Origin: Clostridiales bacterium UBA1742
Lineage (GTDB): Bacteria > Bacillota > Clostridia > TANB77 > CAG-508
DNA: 64,000 nt
Direction of reading: 5' to 3'
Assembly (NCBI GenBank): GCA_002314935.1
Contig: DCHW01000064.1
Coordinates: forward strand, 1 to 64,000
Both the position numbers and the translations under genes were made by a program. The notes below the pieces were generated by a model. The model saw only the letters and a list, made by a program, of their open reading frames with translations. It was not told the DNA's origin and did not search any database. Below, piece after piece: positions 39,750-48,239 of the stretch. How positions within the stretch are numbered: position 1 is the first letter of the stretch; every line of letters starts with the position of its first letter.

Positions 39750-40499
39750 ATGCCAAATTGGGTTAGAAATGTTGTAACAGTATCAGAAGATACAATGAAT
39801 AAAATTAAAGAAAAATATTTTACAGAAGGAGTGTTGGATTTTGAAAAAATTAATCCTATGTCTAAAACATTAAATTTAGAAGAAGGTTCAATAACAGAAA
39901 GAGCAATATATTATGCCATTACACAAAAAAATGAAGAAAAAAGAAATGAAATATTTAATCTTTTGAACAAAACAGAATCTATATTAGATAAAAGTTATTG
40001 GGCTAAATTAAAACGATATATAGATTCAGGAAAATTTAATAATATTGAAGAATATGCAAAAAAATATGAACCAGATGATTTAGCAATTGAACTAGGTATC
40101 AATACTTTTGAAGAATTAGGAGATACGTATATTAATAATATTAAGCAATATGGACATGTTTCATGGTATAGTTGGTGTATTGAAAATTGGGGTACAAAAT
40201 GGGGAGTAATAAGATTTTCTTGTAATAAAGATACAATGATTTTTGATACCGCATGGGCAACACCAGAACCTATATTTGAAAGCTTATCGAAAGAATTTCC
40301 AGATGATTATATAGAAATTAAATATGCAGATGAATGTTATTCAAATTATAATAATGGACAACTAATATTTAAAGATGGATTAATAGAATCAAATATCGAA
40401 CTTGATGAAGAATTTGCTGCAGAAGTATGGGAAGAAACGATAGAAAATGAAGAACATAATTTAGAAGAAAATCAAGATGAAAATGATTATGATTATTAG
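39750..40499 (+). CDS. DUF1281-type (YubB ferredoxin-like) protein
   Basis: 249 aa. The start MPNWVRNVVTV and the core WYSWCIENWGTKWGV ... FDTAWATPEPIFESLSKEFP are the family signature, which has a ferredoxin-like fold and occurs on conjugative plasmids. Function unknown. The C-terminal acidic tail (EENQDENDYDY) mirrors that of the DUF2958 protein, suggesting duplicated or shared tails. Strong AAGGAGG SD. Confidence 0.8.
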   Translation: MPNWVRNVVTVSEDTMNKIKEKYFTEGVLDFEKINPMSKTLNLEEGSITERAIYYAITQKNEEKRNEIFNLLNKTESILDKSYWAKLKRYIDSGKFNNIEEYAKKYEPDDLAIELGINTFEELGDTYINNIKQYGHVSWYSWCIENWGTKWGVIRFSCNKDTMIFDTAWATPEPIFESLSKEFPDDYIEIKYADECYSNYNNGQLIFKDGLIESNIELDEEFAAEVWEETIENEEHNLEENQDENDYDY

Positions 40500-40513
40500 G
40501 AGGTGCAAAGAGA

Positions 40514-41545
40514 ATGACGTTTGATGAATTTTTATTAAGTGATAAAATAAGTTGTAGTTTTGGAGAAAAAAATATTTTAAAAATACCATATAATGAAAAT
40601 ATATATTTTATTTATAAACCTACCTATAATAGATTAGAATATAATGAGAAATTAGAGAATATAGGAATTTTTGAAAAGCAAAATCAAAAGCTATATGGAT
40701 CGAGTTGGGAATTTGATACAAGATTTAATAAAGAGCTTGAAAGTAAATTTTATAAAGGTAGTTTTGAAAAAATAAATGAAGAATTCTCAAGAGATTCTAA
40801 TTTATTATTAAATAATTATATAACTGAAAATGCTTCATTATTAAAAGCAAATTCAATAGAAGTTTGGGAAAAATATATAGCATCAGAATATAATCTTAAT
40901 TCAATAAAAAACAATGCTAAAAACAAATATATTTATGGAATTGAAAGAGATAATATAGTATTTTCTATAAACAAATATAAATATGAAAGAGATAAAACTT
41001 TAAAAATTCTTTTAATGGAATATTTAGAAAAACCAAAAGAAATAGCAGAAAAAATTTTTAGAGAATACATAAATAATGATGAATTAGATAGGGTATATTC
41101 AAGAGTTGCAGGTATTCCAGATTATGATGTAACAGTAAAAGAAAAAATAGGAATTAGACTTTGGGAGTATGAATTAGAGAACAAATTAATTAATGATTAT
41201 GAGAATAATCTTAATAATGAAGTTAAGTTAGAACACGATATTATAAATGCAATTAAAGATTTAGATGTGCAAACTTTGACATTAAATTTAGAACGAAACG
41301 GAAAAGAAATATCTTTTAAGTATCCAAAAGAACAACTATATAATTTATACTTTAGTGATTATTATATTGCAAGTAGAGATGATAGAAAAGCAGTAAAAGA
41401 ATTTTATGCAGATGATGAAAATAAAAGTTATTCTTATGATTTTAAACTTGAAGATATTAAGTCAATTACATTTAGAAAACAGATAGTTTTTGAACAAAAA
41501 GAATTAGAAAATGATAAAGATATTACAGATGAAATGTTTGAATAA
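40514..41545 (+). CDS. Unknown element protein
   Basis: A 343-aa, charged, mostly helical protein with no TM or signal peptide. Visible stretches include EKIFREYINNDELDRVYSRVAGIPDYDVTVKEKIGIRLWEYELENKLI. No family recognised. It is the last gene of the ardA block, followed 7 bp later by a strong terminator. Confidence 0.55.
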   Translation: MTFDEFLLSDKISCSFGEKNILKIPYNENIYFIYKPTYNRLEYNEKLENIGIFEKQNQKLYGSSWEFDTRFNKELESKFYKGSFEKINEEFSRDSNLLLNNYITENASLLKANSIEVWEKYIASEYNLNSIKNNAKNKYIYGIERDNIVFSINKYKYERDKTLKILLMEYLEKPKEIAEKIFREYINNDELDRVYSRVAGIPDYDVTVKEKIGIRLWEYELENKLINDYENNLNNEVKLEHDIINAIKDLDVQTLTLNLERNGKEISFKYPKEQLYNLYFSDYYIASRDDRKAVKEFYADDENKSYSYDFKLEDIKSITFRKQIVFEQKELENDKDITDEMFE

Positions 41546-41552
41546 AGAGAAG

Positions 41553-41581
41553 AAACAGGAGCAAAAATTGCTCCTGTTTTT
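41553..41581 (+). terminator. Strong intrinsic terminator
   Basis: A perfect 12-bp stem (41553-41564 with 41568-41579), AAA loop and T tail. It ends the ardA transcription unit and precedes the structured region at 41589. Confidence 0.85.
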
Positions 41582-41588
41582 ATAAAAA

Positions 41589-41758
41589 AATATTCTCCCA
41601 GCGGGCTAAAAAGGTTTTAGGAAATTTTTTCCTAAACAGCAAAATGGTGTCAAAACACCAAGCTGGCGAATATTGGGCATTAAAAAATGCTCTCATTATT
41701 CGAGAGCAAATAAATTGCTCTTTGTGTTATGCTGCACTTCGTTAGCATTAACACTTTT
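41589..41758 (+). ncRNA. Candidate structured RNA (or oriT-like region)
   Basis: Closing helix AATATTC (41589-41595) with GAATATT (41668-41674), then CCAGC (41598-41602) with GCTGG (41662-41666). Inside are two hairpins: TTTAGGAAA/TTTCCTAAA (41616-41636) and TGGTGT/ACACCA (41645-41660). Next come GGGCATT/AATGCTC (41675-41692), AGAGCAA/TTGCTCT (41703-41721), and a final GTGTTATGCT/AGCATTAACAC hairpin (41724-41754) with four T residues. It has higher GC than its surroundings and no ORF. A nicking-region role is possible, since the relaxase genes follow 2 kb later. No known RNA family recognised. Confidence 0.5.
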
Positions 41759-41804
41759 GTAAGTAATAAATGAATATAAAAATATTTGAAAAGGAGGTTT
41801 TGTT

Positions 41805-41996
41805 ATGCCAAGTGAAGATGAGAAAAAATTATATTATATAATTTGTGATATATCTAAAATATGTAGAAAATATTTCTTTGCAAGAAAAAATTTGCCAAGT
41901 GAATGTATGCCAATAGATGATGTTGTAAAGAAAATTGTAGATAGTACAAAAAAATTAAAAAATGAGTATAAAGAGATAAAAAATAAAGATAGATAA
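41805..41996 (+). CDS. Unknown small protein
   Basis: 63 aa, Lys-rich, two short helices likely (LYYIICDISKICRKYFFARKNLPSE, IDDVVKKIVDSTKKLKNEYKEIK). AAAGGAGG SD 7 nt before the ATG supports it as a real gene. No family recognised. Confidence 0.55.
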   Translation: MPSEDEKKLYYIICDISKICRKYFFARKNLPSECMPIDDVVKKIVDSTKKLKNEYKEIKNKDR

Positions 41997-42020
41997 AAAA
42001 GTTATGGAGAAGGAATTTTA

Positions 42021-42623
42021 ATGTATGAATTAGAAAATGTTTTTTTATCATATAATAGAATAATTGAAAAATTGAATAATGAAAAAGTAACAACTAAAAC
42101 AGGAAATATAATTACACATAAAGATTTAAGACAAGCTGTAGAAGTAATGTTAAAAAAGCATTATAAGTGTAGATGGCGAAGTGAAAAAGTAAGGAATAAA
42201 AAATATTTAATATTAATAGAAGGTTATTATTGGATAAAGTATGTATATTTTTCAAAAGAAAAATCAATGTATGATGCTGATATTAAATTTTTTAAAGACA
42301 GAATAAAACAATATGAAGAAATATTAAATATCAAAGAAAAAGAACTATTCAATTGTGATATTGAAGTAAAATGTTTAGATGTATTTTTTAATAGAAAAAT
42401 TGAAACAGTAAAAAAGGCAATTCAAAAGATGATAAAGGAGCATAAAGAATATAGATATTTAGTAAATGAAAAATTTGTTGTTTCAAAAGAAGGTATTAAA
42501 TGGTTATGTGAAAATTGCTTTAAAAATAAATATTTAGAATTGTTAGAAGATTATAAAATGGAATTAACGGAGATGTTTATACAAGCAGGATACATATATG
42601 ATAATTTTTTTGAAAAAAATTAA
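42021..42623 (+). CDS. Unknown basic protein
   Basis: 200 aa, Lys/Glu-rich, possibly two winged-helix-like parts: THKDLRQAVEVMLKKHYKCRWRSEK near the start and DVFFNRKIETVKKAIQKMIKEHKEYRYLVNEKFVVSKEGIKWL later, the latter like a DNA-binding winged helix. No named family. Weak GGAGAAGGA SD. Lies between the structured RNA and the mobilisation genes. Confidence 0.5.
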   Translation: MYELENVFLSYNRIIEKLNNEKVTTKTGNIITHKDLRQAVEVMLKKHYKCRWRSEKVRNKKYLILIEGYYWIKYVYFSKEKSMYDADIKFFKDRIKQYEEILNIKEKELFNCDIEVKCLDVFFNRKIETVKKAIQKMIKEHKEYRYLVNEKFVVSKEGIKWLCENCFKNKYLELLEDYKMELTEMFIQAGYIYDNFFEKN

Positions 42624-42632
42624 AAAAGGGCG

Positions 42633-42661
42633 CTGACTTTTTTTAGAATCTACGGTATAAC
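42633..42661 (+). promoter_or_regulatory. Element promoter of the GCTGAC type upstream of the mob genes
   Basis: CTGACT (42633-42638), 17 nt ending ACGG, TATAAC (42656-42661). A 12-bp palindrome GTAATCGATTAC lies at 42668-42679, just downstream, a possible operator. A second palindrome TAGTACGTACTA (42987-42998) lies before the next gene but one. Confidence 0.55.
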
Positions 42662-42707
42662 GTATAAGTAATCGATTACATATAAGTCAGAAGGAGGCGG
42701 GAACAGT

Positions 42708-42974
42708 TTGGGTGGTGAATCAATAAGAGATTTATATAAAATGGTTGAAGATGAGTTTAATGCAGAATTGATAAAAACTGATGCTTATAAAGAGGCTTGT
42801 ACTCGTAGAAGGCAAAAAAGGGAATTAGTAGAAACATGTTTAAGTAAAGAAGAATATGCAATATTGCAAGAGTATTTAGATGTGTATAATGAAGTGGCTT
42901 CTGTTGAAATGGAGGAAGCATTTATCAAAGGATTTAGATTAGCAAATCAATTGCTAGTTGACTCTTTAAGATAA
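42708..42974 (+). CDS. DUF6809-like small protein
   Basis: 88 aa, helical, with SIRDLYKMVEDEFNAEL, RRRQKRELVETCLSKEEYAILQEYLDVYNEV and FIKGFRLANQLLVDSL, resembling the small DUF6809 proteins of Clostridia mobile elements. TTG start behind AAGGAGGCGGG. Family assignment is tentative; function unknown. Confidence 0.55.
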   Translation: MGGESIRDLYKMVEDEFNAELIKTDAYKEACTRRRQKRELVETCLSKEEYAILQEYLDVYNEVASVEMEEAFIKGFRLANQLLVDSLR

Positions 42975-43022
42975 GAAAATAATTATAGTACGTACTAGAT
43001 TTTTATATGGGAGGTGATCCAT

Positions 43023-43367
43023 ATTAGAAATTTAGAAGAAAGAAGAAAGACAGTAGATTTATTAATTGAATTTATAAAAGCAGGAATAGTCAGCAGAGAA
43101 CAAAAAGAAATAATTTATAAAATTGTATTGAATATGAAAAAATCTGATTTACAAAAAAGAAGATTTTGTATGATTTATAGTTTTGGACCGAATATAGATG
43201 AAAAAAATACATATAAAAAAGTAGCAGCATTTTATGATTGTTCTATAAGTAATATAAGAGGTTCAGTTATGTCTATTGTAGCTGGTTTTATTCGTTTACC
43301 AGATGAGCAATTTAATATTTTAAAAAGTATAGTTGAAGATTGCAAATTAAAAAACGAAACGAAATAA
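43023..43367 (+). CDS. Sigma-70 region 4-like regulator; apparent ATT start
   Basis: About 114 aa. QKRRFCMIYSFGPNIDEKNTYKKVAAFYDCSISNIRGSVMSIV looks like a sigma-factor region 4 or related HTH. GGAGGTGATC (43010-43019) is a perfect 10-nt match to the 16S 3' end and places ATT at 43023; the only nearby GTG (43014) lies inside that SD. It probably regulates the mob genes. Confidence 0.6.
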   Translation: MRNLEERRKTVDLLIEFIKAGIVSREQKEIIYKIVLNMKKSDLQKRRFCMIYSFGPNIDEKNTYKKVAAFYDCSISNIRGSVMSIVAGFIRLPDEQFNILKSIVEDCKLKNETK

Positions 43368-43381
43368 TATTATTTTAGATG

Positions 43382-43404
43382 GAGGGCGTAATGCTCTCTT
43401 TTTT
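43382..43404 (+). terminator. Short terminator before mobC
   Basis: GAGGGC (43382-43387) pairs with GCTCTC (43393-43398), one G-T pair, followed by six T residues; 6 nt later comes the mobC SD. Confidence 0.55.
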
Positions 43405-43421
43405 AGTTAGGAAGTGATTTT

Positions 43422-43826
43422 ATAGAATTAAATAAAAATGAAAGAAGAAATAGTATAAAAGTGTGGGTATCAAAAGAAGAAAGAATTTTGTTAGAAGCGA
43501 AAATGAAACATTATGGGTATAAGACAATTGCAAAATATGTAAGGGATGCTGTTATATATGAAAATGTAACTTATGTGGATTTAAAAGGAAAGCAAGAAAT
43601 ATATGATGCTTATAGTGAAAATACGAAACAAATAAAAGCTATTGCAAAAGAAATAAGACATATAAGTAAGTATGCAACACAAATATCAAGTGATGAAATA
43701 AAATCTATTTATAATTCAATGGGAACAATATTAAAAAAACAAAAAGAAATGATAAATTTAATTGAGAAAAAATTAGATTTAGAAGTTTATCAAAAAGTGC
43801 AGGATAATAAAAATGCCAGTTACTAA
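43422..43826 (+). CDS. MobC-like mobilisation accessory protein; apparent ATA start
   Basis: About 134 aa. NKNERRNSIKVWVSKEERILLEAKMKHYGYKTIAKYVRDAVI is the ribbon-helix-helix N-terminus of MobC proteins, which open oriT and help the relaxase. GGAAG (43410-43414) is spaced 7 nt from ATA at 43422. An internal GTG at 43461 would drop the conserved first 13 residues. Overlaps the relaxase start by 14 bp. Confidence 0.75.
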   Translation: MELNKNERRNSIKVWVSKEERILLEAKMKHYGYKTIAKYVRDAVIYENVTYVDLKGKQEIYDAYSENTKQIKAIAKEIRHISKYATQISSDEIKSIYNSMGTILKKQKEMINLIEKKLDLEVYQKVQDNKNASY

Positions 43827-45456
43827 AAGACAGGCACATTATGGTTCGCCAAAAGAATTAATAGATTATATTTTAGATGAAAAGCATAATGGAGAAAAAG
43901 CAGGAGTAGTTTCATCAATAAATTGTAATGTTGAGACAGCGTTTCAAGAATTTAGAGATATACAAAACAAATATAAAATGGGTGGCACAAGAGTTGCATA
44001 TCATATTATACAAAGTTTTTCTCCTTTAGATGACATTACAAAAGAAGAAGCAAATGAAATTGGAAAGAAATTGTGTGAAGAATTATATTCAAATTATCAA
44101 TGTGTAATTTCAACACATATAGATAAGGGCCATATACATAATCATATATGTTTAAATGCAATTAATTTAGATGGTGTAAAACTTGAAGATAGACTTGCAA
44201 ATGAAAAAGAAGGTTTATATGCTTTGAGTGATACAAGTGATAGAATTGCAGGAGAATATGGTTGTTTTATAATGCCTAGAAAAACTTATTTGAATAATAA
44301 AAATAGGGATTATTATCATCAATATAAAAAGCAATCGTGGAAAGAAAAAATTAGGTTAGATATTGAAGATATACTACCAAAATGTAATACATTTGATGAG
44401 TTTATAGATGAATTAAGTATAAATGGATACAAGATAAAAAGAGGAAAAAATCTATCAGTTAAGTGTGAAGGTATGGAAAGATTTGCAAGACTTAATACAA
44501 TAGATGAAAGATTAAGTAGTAGTAATTTATATAAATTCTTTAAGAATAAAGATAATGCTGTATTAGAAGATGTAAATATAACTAAAAATAAATTTAATTT
44601 AAGTATTATAGAAAGTGTAATAGAATCAAAAACAGCAATTGAAAGAAGTAATATACAAGTACAAAACAAGAAATATAGTGAATATCAAAAAACAAAATAT
44701 ATGGAAATAAAAAGATATTATAAATTAAAACAACAATTAGAATATTTAGAAAAATATAATATTACGTCTTTTGATGATATAGAGCAAGAAATTGAAATTA
44801 AAAGAAGTATGATAAAAAGTGCAAATATTGTTTTGAAAAAGAAAAATGAAACATATAAAGAAATACTTGAAAAAACAGAAAAAGCACAAGATTATATTAG
44901 GTTATATGAAACATATAAATATGCAATGAGTTACAAAGAACAGGATCCACAATATATATTTCCAAAAGAAGTGGAAATATTTTTAAAACTGCAGAAAGAA
45001 TTAGGTATAGAAAATATTGAGCAAGCAAAAAGATTAATAAAATCAACAAGAGAAGAAAGAATTGAAATTAACAAAATGAAGAATAACATATTAGAAATAC
45101 AAAGAGAATTAAATCATTTAGACACAATTAAGGAAGAAAAATTATCAGCAAGTAATTTATTTATACACAATATAAAATTTGGAGGAAATCATATTAAATA
45201 TGAAAAGTCAGATGATAAATTTTATTGTATTGAGTTGCCATATACAAAAGATATAATTTATATTCCTAAAAAATATATAGCTTATAATGAAAAATATCAG
45301 TATTACACATTATATTTAGTAGATGATATGGAATATGGAATTTTTAATGATAAAGAAGAAAAAGTAGATACACTTACAGGGACAGAATTAGAACGAAGTG
45401 TATTAGAAAAGAAAAAAGAAATTGATTATAGTTATAATGAATTTAATATATATTAA
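43813..45456 (+). CDS. Relaxase/mobilisation nuclease (MobP-like)
   Basis: A 547-aa protein that nicks oriT and pilots the strand into the recipient. The N-terminal domain has YILDEKHNGEK, VAYHIIQSFSP and the three-His motif HIDKGHIHNHICLNAIN (near 101-117); a catalytic Tyr is probably Tyr18. The remaining 350 residues are coiled-coil with a small C-terminal domain. MobC lies upstream, as usual. oriT should be near the mob genes; the intergenic stretches at 41589-41760 and 42624-42707 are the candidates. Confidence 0.92.
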   Translation: MPVTKRQAHYGSPKELIDYILDEKHNGEKAGVVSSINCNVETAFQEFRDIQNKYKMGGTRVAYHIIQSFSPLDDITKEEANEIGKKLCEELYSNYQCVISTHIDKGHIHNHICLNAINLDGVKLEDRLANEKEGLYALSDTSDRIAGEYGCFIMPRKTYLNNKNRDYYHQYKKQSWKEKIRLDIEDILPKCNTFDEFIDELSINGYKIKRGKNLSVKCEGMERFARLNTIDERLSSSNLYKFFKNKDNAVLEDVNITKNKFNLSIIESVIESKTAIERSNIQVQNKKYSEYQKTKYMEIKRYYKLKQQLEYLEKYNITSFDDIEQEIEIKRSMIKSANIVLKKKNETYKEILEKTEKAQDYIRLYETYKYAMSYKEQDPQYIFPKEVEIFLKLQKELGIENIEQAKRLIKSTREERIEINKMKNNILEIQRELNHLDTIKEEKLSASNLFIHNIKFGGNHIKYEKSDDKFYCIELPYTKDIIYIPKKYIAYNEKYQYYTLYLVDDMEYGIFNDKEEKVDTLTGTELERSVLEKKKEIDYSYNEFNIY

Positions 45457-45459
45457 ATT

Positions 45460-45488
45460 GCTCTCAAATCAGCTTTGGGGGCTTTTTT
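45460..45488 (+). terminator. Terminator between relaxase and cytosine methylase
   Basis: GCTCTCAAA (45460-45468) pairs with TTTGGGGGC (45474-45482) using two G-T pairs, followed by six T residues; the next SD begins 6 nt later. Confidence 0.65.
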
Positions 45489-45507
45489 AGTTTAAGGAGG
45501 GATAGTT

Positions 45508-46962
45508 ATAGGAAAAATAAAATTATTAAGTTTATTTAGTGGAATAGGTGCTTTTGAAAAAGCACTTGATAGATTGAAAATACCTTATGAATTAGTGGGA
45601 TTTTCAGAGATTGACAAGTTTGCAATAGAAAGTTATTGTGTAGTACATAATGTTGCAAAAGAAAAGAATTATGGAGATATTTCAAAAATAGATCCAAAAG
45701 AATTAACAGATTTTGATATTATGACTTGGGGATTTCCATGTCAAGATATTTCAATTGCAGGAAAAATGAAAGGAATTAAAGAAGGAGAAACAAGAAGCGG
45801 ATTATATTATGAAGGTTACAAAATACTAAAAGAAAAATTACCTAAAATAAGTATAATTGAAAATGTAAAAAATCTAACAAGTAAAAGATTTCAAAATGAA
45901 TTTAATTCAATATTAAAAGATCTATCAGATTTAGGTTATACAAATTATTGGCAAGTCTTAAATGCAAAAGATTATGGAATACCACAAAATAGGGAAAGAG
46001 TCTTTATTATTTCAATACGAGATGATAAAGGCTCTTTTTCTTTTCCAGAAAAAATGCCATTAGAATTAAAATTAAAAGATATGTTAGAAGATGTGGTAGA
46101 TGAAAAATATTACTTGTCAGATAAAGCAATAGGTAGATTAATAAAAAAGAATAACAAGTTAATAAAAACAAATAACAATCCAGAAGTTAGTTCATGTATA
46201 ATTGCAGGATATTACAAAATGGATGGTGGAAATAATCAATATATTGCAGATAAAAATAAGGTAGAACGAATTGGTGGAATATATGATGATGAAAAGCATA
46301 AAAGACAAGCTGGAGGTATTTACAATTCAGAGGGAATATCTCCAACACTAACAACAATGTTTCCGGGAGGAAATAAGCAACCATTTGTATTAGTAAAAGA
46401 AGCTACTAAAAAAGGTTATGCAGAAGCAAAAGAAGGAGATTCAATAAATTACGCTTATGCAAATAATTTAAAGAAAAGAGGTAGAGTTGGTAAAGAAGTT
46501 TCTCAAACAATATTAACAACACCGAGTATTGCAGTTTTAGAAAATACAAATAAATTGATATGTTTGAATAATAAAGATAAAAAGTGGAGTATTCAAGACA
46601 GAATATATGACACAGAAGGGATTTATTCATCAGTAACAGCTAGTAATTATAGATCTAATATAGCAGAAAGAAAAATGTTTAATTCATTCAATAATAAAGA
46701 AATTAAAGATATAGCACCAACACAAACAGCAAATTGTGGTAATTCTTATAGTAGTGCAGCAGTTCTTATTTCAGAAGATGGTACAACATTTATGAGAATA
46801 AGAAAATTAACACCTTTAGAGTGTTGGCGACTTATGGGATTTGATGATGAAGATTTTTATAAGGCTAAAAATGCTGGCATATCAGATACTCAATTGTATA
46901 GACAAGCAGGAAATAGTATTGTTGTAAATGTTTTAGAATGTATATTAAAAAATTTAATTTAA
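45508..46962 (+). CDS. DNA cytosine-C5 methyltransferase; apparent ATA start
   Basis: 484 aa. Motif I LLSLFSGIGAFEKAL (residues 5-19), motif IV WGFPCQDIS with catalytic Cys (near 77), VI IIENVKNL, VIII QVLNAKDYGIPQNRERVFII, X YRQAGNSIVVNVLE are all present; the target-recognition region spans about 185-420. Motif I lies upstream of every ATG, so the start must be near 45508, where AAGGAGG is spaced 7 nt from ATA. No restriction enzyme is adjacent; likely an anti-restriction methylase. Confidence 0.92.
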   Translation: MGKIKLLSLFSGIGAFEKALDRLKIPYELVGFSEIDKFAIESYCVVHNVAKEKNYGDISKIDPKELTDFDIMTWGFPCQDISIAGKMKGIKEGETRSGLYYEGYKILKEKLPKISIIENVKNLTSKRFQNEFNSILKDLSDLGYTNYWQVLNAKDYGIPQNRERVFIISIRDDKGSFSFPEKMPLELKLKDMLEDVVDEKYYLSDKAIGRLIKKNNKLIKTNNNPEVSSCIIAGYYKMDGGNNQYIADKNKVERIGGIYDDEKHKRQAGGIYNSEGISPTLTTMFPGGNKQPFVLVKEATKKGYAEAKEGDSINYAYANNLKKRGRVGKEVSQTILTTPSIAVLENTNKLICLNNKDKKWSIQDRIYDTEGIYSSVTASNYRSNIAERKMFNSFNNKEIKDIAPTQTANCGNSYSSAAVLISEDGTTFMRIRKLTPLECWRLMGFDDEDFYKAKNAGISDTQLYRQAGNSIVVNVLECILKNLI

Positions 46963-47020
46963 AATAGTCGTAGTGTTTTACTAAAATTTTTAGTAGAACA
47001 CTATGACTATTATTTTTTTT
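46963..47020 (+). terminator. Long intrinsic terminator after the methylase
   Basis: AATAGTC plus TAGTGTT pair with AACACTA plus GACTATT across a long stem, followed by eight T residues. Confidence 0.8.
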
Positions 47021-47059
47021 GGAAAAATTCTTGTTACATCAACATTTTTCTTAAATTTG

Positions 47060-47068
47060 TGATATAAT
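47060..47068 (+). promoter_or_regulatory. Extended -10 promoter
   Basis: TGATATAAT gives a TG-extended -10 with a perfect TATAAT, 24 nt before the next ATG. No good -35 at 17 nt. Confidence 0.5.
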
Positions 47069-47091
47069 GTCAAAGAAAGAAGGTTTAAGAA

Positions 47092-47355
47092 ATGACAGAT
47101 AAATTTATATTTGATTACATTGAATTAAAAGAACAAGAAAATTCTGAATTTATTAGATATTCTTATTATGAACTAAAAATTAAAAGTAATTTAACAGATG
47201 AAGAAATAAATAGATTTTTAACAGTAAATAGAGATTATTTTGAAAATCATAATTATAAAGTATATTTTACTGGAGCAAGGTATGAATATAAGGGCGGATT
47301 TCAAAATGTCCAAGCTAATGAGTTAATGATAGCAATAAAAGAAGAACAGGAGTAA
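47092..47355 (+). CDS. Unknown small protein
   Basis: 87 aa (MTDKFIFDYIELKEQENSEF, VYFTGARYEYKGGFQNVQANELMIAIKEE), alpha/beta composition, no family recognised. GAAAGAAGG SD; own promoter upstream. Six bp from the next ORF, so bicistronic. Confidence 0.5.
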   Translation: MTDKFIFDYIELKEQENSEFIRYSYYELKIKSNLTDEEINRFLTVNRDYFENHNYKVYFTGARYEYKGGFQNVQANELMIAIKEEQE

Positions 47356-47360
47356 TAATA

Positions 47361-47576
47361 ATGAATTTATATGAAGTAATGAATGATAAAGAATTAGAAT
47401 TATTAAGTAATGCAGGAATAAAAATAGAGGAAAATAAAGATTATTTAAAAGAAGATTTTAAAATAATGGAACAACAGATTGTAGATTATATAATGTCTGC
47501 TAGTTCTAAAAATGGAGATATTGATAAAAGAAGAAATCAATATGAGAGTATATTTAAAATAATAGATATAAAATAA
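47361..47576 (+). CDS. Unknown small protein
   Basis: 71 aa, acidic, helical. No family recognised. ACAGGAG SD overlaps the end of the preceding gene; it ends before a bidirectional terminator. Confidence 0.5.
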   Translation: MNLYEVMNDKELELLSNAGIKIEENKDYLKEDFKIMEQQIVDYIMSASSKNGDIDKRRNQYESIFKIIDIK

Positions 47577-47608
47577 AAAAATTAAAAACAATATGTAAGA
47601 TTAAAGAT

Positions 47609-47645
47609 AAAAAGCTAGAGATTTATTAAAAAACTCTAGCTTTTT
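47609..47645. terminator. Bidirectional terminator between convergent units
   Basis: AAAAAGCTAGAG (47609-47620) pairs with CTCTAGCTTTTT (47634-47645): a perfect 12-bp stem with A and T tails, serving the plus-strand pair and the minus-strand repressor. Confidence 0.85.
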
Positions 47646-47676
47646 ATGTATTTAAAATTTATATCAAACTGAAAAT

Positions 47677-48024
47677 CTATCTTTTATTTTGCATTGAATA
47701 CAAATGTTGAATTGTTTGATTAGTGAATTTTTTATTATCATCTTTAAGTTTTTGATATGTAGATACAATTTCAGGTGGGATAATGTCAATAGAATCATTA
47801 GAGCTATTAATAGTTCCATTAAATACATAATTTGGAGATAAATCTAATGTATTACAAATATCTAGTATAAGTGATATACTACCAGATGCTTTTCCTCTTT
47901 CAATATTACTAATATAATTTGTAGAAACATTACATATTTCGGCAAGATGTTCTTGTGTAAAACCTTTTTCTATTCTTGCTAATTGAATGTTTGTCCCAAT
48001 TTTAACTAAATTATCATTTTTCAT
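47677..48024 (-). CDS. XRE-family repressor
   Basis: 115 aa. The HTH covers residues 8-60: IGTNIQLARIEKGFTQEHLAEICNVSTNYISNIERGKASGSI. Likely controls element genes, in the manner of ImmR-type ICE repressors. One of only two minus-strand genes in the element. SD AGGAGCTAG before the ATG. Confidence 0.88.
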   Translation of the reverse strand: MKNDNLVKIGTNIQLARIEKGFTQEHLAEICNVSTNYISNIERGKASGSISLILDICNTLDLSPNYVFNGTINSSNDSIDIIPPEIVSTYQKLKDDNKKFTNQTIQHLYSMQNKR

Positions 48025-48120
48025 ATTCGATTCTAGCTCCTTTCTAACAACATAATAAGTTAATTATGGCGAAAATAGAACAAATATAAAATACAAAAAT
48101 GCCAAAAATACAACAAAATC

Positions 48121-48184
48121 TTGAAAATAAAAATTTAATATGTTATAATACAAAACAAAAAAAGAATATGTACGCACATATTCT
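48121..48184 (+). promoter_or_regulatory. Plus-strand promoter with start-site hairpin in the repressor gap
   Basis: TTGAAA (48121-48126), 17 nt, TATAAT (48144-48149). A perfect 9-bp hairpin AGAATATGT/ACATATTCT (48163-48171 with 48176-48184) lies at the start of its transcript. The promoter points into the antisense strand of the second repressor, so it either makes antisense RNA or reads through to 48608. Confidence 0.55.
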
Positions 48185-48239
48185 CGAATATTTGACTTGC
48201 TTAAAACACAAATGTATAATTTAGTAAATTGTAAAATAA

